From: Blepharisma stoltei
Lineage: Eukaryota; Ciliophora; Heterotrichea; Heterotrichida; Blepharismidae
Reading direction: 5' to 3'
DNA length: 64,000 nucleotides
NCBI GenBank assembly: GCA_914767885.1
Contig: CAJZBQ010000036.1
Location: 372,001-436,000, forward strand
Shown: positions 58,923 to 64,000 of the stretch, piece after piece
How positions within the stretch are numbered: the first letter of the stretch is position 1
Layout of the letters: each line of letters begins with the position of its first letter
Notes under the pieces: model-generated
What the model was told of the DNA's origin: nothing
Databases searched by the model: none
Seen by the model: only the letters and a program-made list of their open reading frames with translations
Translations under genes and position numbers: made by a program

Positions 58923-61723
58923 ATGGGAAGCTCTTCAAGAGCCATTGAAAACACTCTTCAGCACTTGGTAGATGATATTCAAGAAGACATTCATGACTAC
59001 ATCATAGCTTTTCGAAATCCTTGGGATGTCCCCTCCAGGAATTATGAAAATCGTAACTTTTCCTGACAAATTAAATCCTCAAGAGCCGAAGAAAAATTTC
59101 AAATGTTTTTCAAATCAAATAACGCTGACATAGTTTATCTTTCTGAATTAAAAGAATTTCAAAGCTTCCTATTAGGGAAAGACCATATAAAATATCAAGA
59201 TTTAGCTCAATTTACTATTAACTGCGCACTGAAACTTCTCCAGCAAAATCTTCATCTGGACGTGAAGGGAAATTTATCAGAGGACTGTGAGTTTATTATT
59301 TTGAAAATAAGAGCAAGCGAAGAAAATTTACAAGTTGAAGCAGATTTATGTGACTATGTTTTACAGCTTAGACCTGATGTGATCGATAATTTGGATTTTC
59401 AGAAAATTTCACCATATGCGCCTTATGAGAAAAGAGATGAAATTTTTGATAGGATTTATAAACATTATGATGAAAACGGAAATGAGTGTGAAAATGGGTC
59501 ATTATTCAAGCATATTGATCGAATCAGATTAGTAAATAGCATGATTACTGGAATCATCGAACTAAGCGACCTCCAGAAAAATAGCATTCTTGAAGACCAT
59601 TTCCCATCGTCATCTACTAAAATCCTAACTTCCCAGTGAACGAATAAAAGCAACCCAAATTTGAAAAATTGGAAGGCAAAATTAATTTTTTATATGTTAA
59701 TAATCATTTATAAATCAATATTTTTTTAAAATTTTTGATTAAAAACAAATATTAATCGTTCATGGAGGGTGAGTTTTTGGTCAGCAAAAGGGACTTTTCC
59801 GATGGTTTTACTTGCTCATGGAAGAGGGAGTAAATGATCTTAAATCAAACTGGGCAACTTTGCGTAAATGAAATCAGAAGCAGGATCTTGAAAAACTAAA
59901 AAATTATTTTGGCGAAAAATTGACAATGTATTTTGCCTGGCTTGAAATGTATGTTTGGTGGTTAATATGGCCAGCTGTAATAGGCACTATTTTTGGAATC
60001 ATAAATGCAATAAATGGAAAAGATTTTACCACTGATAGTAGCATGTCGCTATCAGAAGCTTTAACGTTACTTTTTTCATTGTTTGTTAGCATTGCAAGTA
60101 CACTCATGGACCAACTTTGGGTTAGGAAGCAAAATTTGCTGGCTTGACAATGGGGCTTAACTGATTTCCAAGAAAATGAAGAACAAATGCCAGATTTTAA
60201 AGGAGCTTACACTAAAGATCCAGTTACAGGGAAAAGGAAAAAAGTTGATTTAAATCAAGTTCAGCATCATGGAAAAGTATGGATTGGATATAGTGTGATG
60301 ATGTTTTTCGTGTCTCTTGTTGTAGTTTGCATCGTCGGCCTTTTCTTTTATAGATCTACACTAAAAGATAAGCAAGGATGGGGATTGAGATTTTTAGGCT
60401 ACGCAAACGCTATACAGATCAAAATTATGAATTTTGTAAGCTTTATATAGATATATAGAAAAGTCGCAAAAAAATTAACTGATTGGGAAAACTACGAAAC
60501 TCGTTCGCAGTATATGGATGCTTTGACAATCAAGCTCTTTTCTTTCCAATTTGTGAACAGCTATATTTCTTTGATGTATATTGCATTTATTAAAGGAAGA
60601 TGGGAAGGATGCGCAGACGGGGATTGCATGTATGAGCTATCTGTCCAGCTAGGTGCTATATATTTTATCAACTTATTCTTGAACCTGATTGAGCTGGGCT
60701 TACCTTATTTGAAAGGCAAGTGGAAAATGTATAAGCATAACTCCCCCCCTCCTCCTTGAGTGAACAAAAAAAATTTTGTTCACTCACGGAGGGGGGTTAA
60801 TTTTTTTTTTTTAAAAAAATTTATATATAAATTTTTATAAAAAATATTTTTTTCGAAATTTAAAAAAATCCTAATTCGCAAAAATTGGAAAGCAAATATT
60901 AATTTAATTTATAAAATTTATGTTTTAAAATGCAATTCGTTTAAAATTAAATAGAATTAGCTCTAGATTTCATTATAATAATTATCATTTATATATCAAA
61001 TTTTTTTTTCCATAAAAAATTTTTGTATTATAAAAAAATTTTTGTTCACTCACGGAGGGTGGGTTTTTGGGCAAAAAATGCCGATTTTTCTAATGGTTTT
61101 GTTCACTCACGGAGGGGGGGAGTAAGAAAAATAGCGATGGAGCTCTGGTGTCTAAAGAAGATCACGAATTAACTTTATCCTCATATGAAACTCCATTAGA
61201 CGACTATATGGAGATGGTCATAGGCTATGGATATGTTGTGCTATTCAGTGTGGCTTTTTCGTTTACTCCATTAATCGTATTATGCTTAAGTGCTTTGGAG
61301 TTAAGAGTTGACGCATGGAAATTATGCCATCTAACTAAAAGGCCATTTCCAGCTCAAGACAACTCAATCGGAGTCTGGATGACTATCATTCAAATCATGG
61401 CAGTTGTAGGGGCAGCCACAAACACAGGCATAGTCATTTTTACTTCTAATGTGTTTGATTTATCTTCAAATGAAGATAAGTGGGTTTTGTTCATCATTAT
61501 TGAGCATGCACTATTTATTTTGAAATTCTTAATCAGCATGTATATTCCAGACGTTCCTGAAATCGCAAGAAAAGGGAAGATTTGGAGTGAAAGGATTGTA
61601 AATGAGAAGCTATATGGCAAACTTAGTGATACTGATTTAGAAAGAAGCTCAAGGAATTTGAATTTCCGTGCAATTTCAGATGGCCAATATATAGATGCTC
61701 AAAAAATAATAGAAGGTATATAA
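58923..61723 (+). CDS. Anoctamin (TMEM16) family channel/scramblase, two MITE IESs and a 15-nt intron
   Basis: Anoctamins are calcium-activated chloride channels or phospholipid scramblases. The cytosolic N-terminus MGSSSRAIENTLQHLVDD ends in the entry to TM1. Family blocks are EKLTMYFAWLEMYVWWLIWP, LWVRKQNLLAWQWG, then NFIYRKVAKKLTDWENYETR, LTIKLFSFQFVNSYISLMYI and LRVDAWKLCHLTKRPFP. Two MITEs (59626-59830, 60738-61122) and the intron 60436-60450 (GTAAGCTTTATATAG) are removed to give 2,196 nt, 731 aa. The intron sits exactly between NF and IYRK of a conserved block. Channel versus scramblase cannot be decided here. Confidence 0.93.
59626..59830 (+). mobile_element. Decayed CTCCC-family MITE (205 bp) in anoctamin
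   Basis: TAA is at 59626 and 59831. Left CTTCCCAGTGAACGAA; right side keeps CGTTCATGGAGGGTGAGTTT and TTGCTCATGGAAGAGGGAG. Much of the core is deleted. Length 1 mod 3 gives the needed frame change (TKIL-NDLKSNWATLRKW). Confidence 0.88.
60738..61122 (+). mobile_element. CTCCC-family MITE, intact copy (385 bp) in anoctamin
   Basis: TAA is at 60738 and 61123. Left hairpin CTCCTTGAGTGAACAAAA / TTTTGTTCACTCACGGAG, AT core, right direct copies GTTCACTCACGGAGGGTG and GTTCACTCACGGAGGGGG. It is nearly the same as the 5475 and 11932 copies. Excision joins GKWKMYKH to KKNSDGALVSKED. Confidence 0.93.
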
Positions 61724-61766
61724 GGCTTTAAAATTAAATATTACGCGGATTTAAATTTTTATTTTA

Positions 61767-62633
61767 TTAAGTTCTGACTATTTCTTTATCATATTTATCA
61801 ACGACTTCATTGCAATTTCTTGCAAAATGACCTTTTCTGTAGCAGATAAAGCAAGCATCATTTAAATCTGCAATTAGTCTTCTAATGTTCAAAACTTCTT
61901 CTTCATCAAGATCTCTCTCTACATATGGCCCCCCTCTTACAACAATTTCTGTTGAATCGTGAACCCCAAACATAATTAGTGAGATCTTTAACTCTTCCAT
62001 AATAGCTAAGCGTTTGTCTGTATAAGGCCCAAAAACACTATAGCATTTTATGTTGTGCCCTTTAGTTCAGGAAGCTCCTTGCCCTTGTCCCTTTTTATGC
62101 TGATCAATTCTATATTCGATGTTGACATATTTGCAGTATCCAACATAATAATACCCGTGCTCTATAGTCAGCACATAGACACAATAGACTTCATTTCAAT
62201 CTCTTACATTTTCATATAAAACTGCATAATCAACATATGGATATATAGCATTTTCTATATAAAGTGGAATGTTTTCATGATAGGGACGTGTAAATAGAAG
62301 TCCTGGACATTGGGTGTAAATCATAAATGCATTTAAAAATGTGATATCATTGTCTGACAACTGAACTTCGGTAAAAATACTTCCCCGAACGTTTTCGATT
62401 CCGTGATACTTCATCAATTCTATTGTTTTTTTGAATTCTTCGATTTCAGCTTCAATCAAAGTATCAAATCTCATTAAAACAGGCTCACGCTCAGGCCCAT
62501 GAAGTGGTCAGACAGGGTTTAGCTGATACAAAGTTCATTCGTTCTCTTTTTTTATAGTTTCAGAGGTTGAAAGATAAGAAATTGTGCCTACAAGGATTTT
62601 GTTATAGCCAGGACTTGCTTTAGATTTCCCTGG
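61767..62633 (-). CDS. GIY-YIG-type nuclease domain with CCHC zinc knuckle
   Basis: The frame is open from 62633, with no resolved start; the first ATG is at 62474, but coding-like sequence with TGA-Trp codons (KKENEWTLYQLNPVWPLHG) lies upstream of it. A GIY-YIG-like core is VYVLTIEHGYYYVGYCKYVN, EYRIDQHKKGQGASWTKGHN. It is preceded by MKYHGIENVRGSIF and followed by FGVHDSTEIVVRGGPYV, two copies of a short motif, then CFICYRKGHFARNC, a retroviral-type zinc knuckle. Such proteins occur in protists and large DNA viruses; the role is unknown (nucleic-acid cleavage or binding). The 5' part probably lies beyond a fold-back insert at about 62636-62790. Confidence 0.72.
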
Positions 62634-63343
62634 CTATGGGATGCTCACCCAATATGAGGAGTTTGCTAAGGCAAAATAATTGCCAAGTCAACCCCACCAG
62701 CTAACAAGTGAAAGTTATATGACCACTTGGAGACTGTTTTTCTCTCGAGTCAACTTCAACAGTTTGGGTGACATTCTTATATAGCCGGGTAGTTTAAAGC
62801 AGGCACTGGACTATATTACGTAAATATCTAATATATAAAACCGAAGGGCTTTCCGCCAAAAAGTCTTGGTACCTTTCCATTATTATCCAAAATGAATAGA
62901 GATTTATTAGAAAAAATGAGAATAGAGATTTAAAGAAAGATAATTATATAGTGTATGCATCATTACCCAGTTTGATATAATAATTTCTCTTTATAGGTTG
63001 TTGTAAAGAATAATCTCCGATATCTGGTACTGCTTACTCTTCAAATCGGATAAGCATGCCAGAATCAGATATAGAAAGGCAGATTATTCTTTATCGAAGG
63101 CTATAAAAAGTAAAGGCTATATTAATTAAAAGATTAGCAAAATTAAAGGCAAATATTTAAAGATACAGCTCTGATCATAGACGAGTACCAGTCTAATTTA
63201 TTATTTCATGATAAGCATGTATTTCCTATACCTTATTTTGCATCAGCCAAGCAAGTATTTTAATGTTTCTATTTTTAATCATATTGACATTACTCATAAT
63301 AAAAAAAACGCAGTAATCTGATTAGATTCAACTTGATATTAAA
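62634..63343. other. Region with a probable IES, a possible 5' exon and a fold-back element
   Basis: TATAGCCAGG near 62614 and TATAGCCGGG near 62784 look like the ends of an insert that splits the GIY-YIG gene from a possible first exon on minus (MERYQDFLAESPSVLYIRYL, about 62830-62895). The junction is not resolved. At about 62985-63110 an inverted repeat (AAAGAATAATCTCC / GGCAGATTATTCTTT with further pairing) forms a roughly 120-bp fold-back. The rest is AT-rich. Confidence 0.5.
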
Positions 63344-64000
63344 ATGAAGCCTAAATCGAGAAGAACGCAATCACTAAACGAATTTTTTAGTTTCCAAACA
63401 ATGACATCTTTCCAACCGCCATCCTCAAAACTTATATTAGATAATTCTCCGCAAACACATAAATTTCAGTCTTTCAGCTCTACTAAAACTTTGAATCCAT
63501 TTTTGAATACTATTTCTGCTGAAGAAACTGTTCCCAGAAAAGAAAAGAAAACTCGAGAGCTCATTTTGAAAGAGCTCAGTAAAATCCAAAAAACAAATAA
63601 CTGCCCTGTAAAAAGCCGAGTCTTTAACCACAAGCATACGTCTTTATGAACATCACGTGGGTGCAGATCGCAGCCTCTATCTCCGCTTAATAAAATTCCG
63701 TTAAATCGCGATTATCCGATTCGCAGTAAAATTCCAAAAACTCCAGACTCCTCGCCAATCTTAGTTGGGTCGAAGCTCTCTCCAAAAATTCAAAATTTCA
63801 TGGCCAATTCTCTAGAAACACCGATCACAAAAAACTACCAAAATCTTAAAACTCTAGAATCCAAGCTGAGCAACTTAAAAAGAAGGGCTTCGGTCCCTTA
63901 CCTCCTTGATTTTGATAAAGATTTGACTAAATCAAGATGATCTATAGAGACTATTGAAAAAGGCTTACAAGAAGATCTGCATAAAGAGCTCACAAATGCA
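63344..64000 (+). CDS. Ser/Pro/Lys-rich protein, partial (runs off the window)
   Basis: Start ATG 63344 (MKPKSRRTQSLNEFF). It stays open to the window end if TGA is Trp (HTSLWTSRGCRS, TKSRWSIETIEKG). Basic, Ser/Pro-rich, low-complexity sequence (PLNRDYPIRSKIPKTPDSSP) suggests a disordered or cytoskeleton-binding region. No domain is recognised. At least 219 codons. Confidence 0.7.

Noticed and set aside
1-64000. CRISPR arrays, bacterial operons, promoters with -10/-35 boxes, ribosome binding sites
   Set aside because: The window is eukaryotic by code, introns and gene content; repeats are transposon-like, not evenly spaced arrays.

Overview
The window looks like unedited germline (micronuclear, or IES-retaining) DNA from a heterotrich ciliate of the Blepharisma type. 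Three things point that way. (1) TGA is read as tryptophan throughout: conserved Trp positions in several genes are TGA, and every gene ends in TAA or TAG. (2) Spliceosomal introns are 15 nt, GT...AG; six are seen. (3) Almost every gene is broken by AT-rich or repeat DNA flanked by short direct repeats, and removing one repeat copy plus the insert restores one continuous reading frame. Adding up exons after removal gives a length divisible by three in all but two of the interrupted genes; the exceptions are stated. The species is an inference, since I could not search a database.

Layout. 0-4 kb: a PUS1-type pseudouridine synthase, tRNA-Pro(UGG) and a CEP19 homologue. 4-8.5 kb: a coiled-coil protein, a secreted Cys-rich protein and a small protein with a PP1-type motif. 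8.5-15 kb: one very large gene (1373 codons after removal of seven inserts) with an axonemal dynein light-chain-like segment. 15-18.5 kb: a multipass RING E3 and an unknown protein. 19-21.4 kb: an aromatic amino acid hydroxylase split by a 1,022-bp retroposon-like insert. 21.9-25.5 kb: two related Cys-rich membrane proteins and a relic of a third. 26-30 kb: two coiled-coil genes and an RRP43-like exosome subunit. 30-33 kb: tandem short-chain dehydrogenases. 33-41 kb: a zinc-finger protein, a myristoylated CDPK split by a 903-bp long-inverted-repeat element, a myristoylated unknown and a TPR protein. 41-46 kb: eIF3f-like protein and adjacent alpha-like and beta-like PPi-phosphofructokinase reading frames. 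47-54 kb: a TTL-like ligase, an LRR protein, a small secreted protein and a coiled-coil protein. 54-64 kb: a CDPK-like pseudokinase with EF-hands, an EF-hand plus phosphodiesterase protein, Sec20-like SNARE, anoctamin, a GIY-YIG/zinc-knuckle protein and the start of one more gene. Cilium and basal-body genes (CEP19, axonemal protein, TTLL) and calcium or cyclic-nucleotide genes (CDPKs, EF-PDE, anoctamin) are well represented, as expected for a ciliate.

The inserts fall into distinct populations. One is a family of MITE-like elements with CTCCC...GGGAG ends, in two motif variants. They sit on a 3-bp TNA target duplication in which all four bases occur at N. A second population is GC-richer, SINE-like units with no inverted repeats, bounded by heterogeneous 8-17-bp direct repeats. 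Removal of these also restores reading frames exactly. Others are fold-back elements and short 93-250-bp inserts. Several inserts are nested, and one lies inside a 15-nt intron. Precise removal from coding sequence of both TNA-flanked and retroposon-type insertions is the most striking biology in the window.
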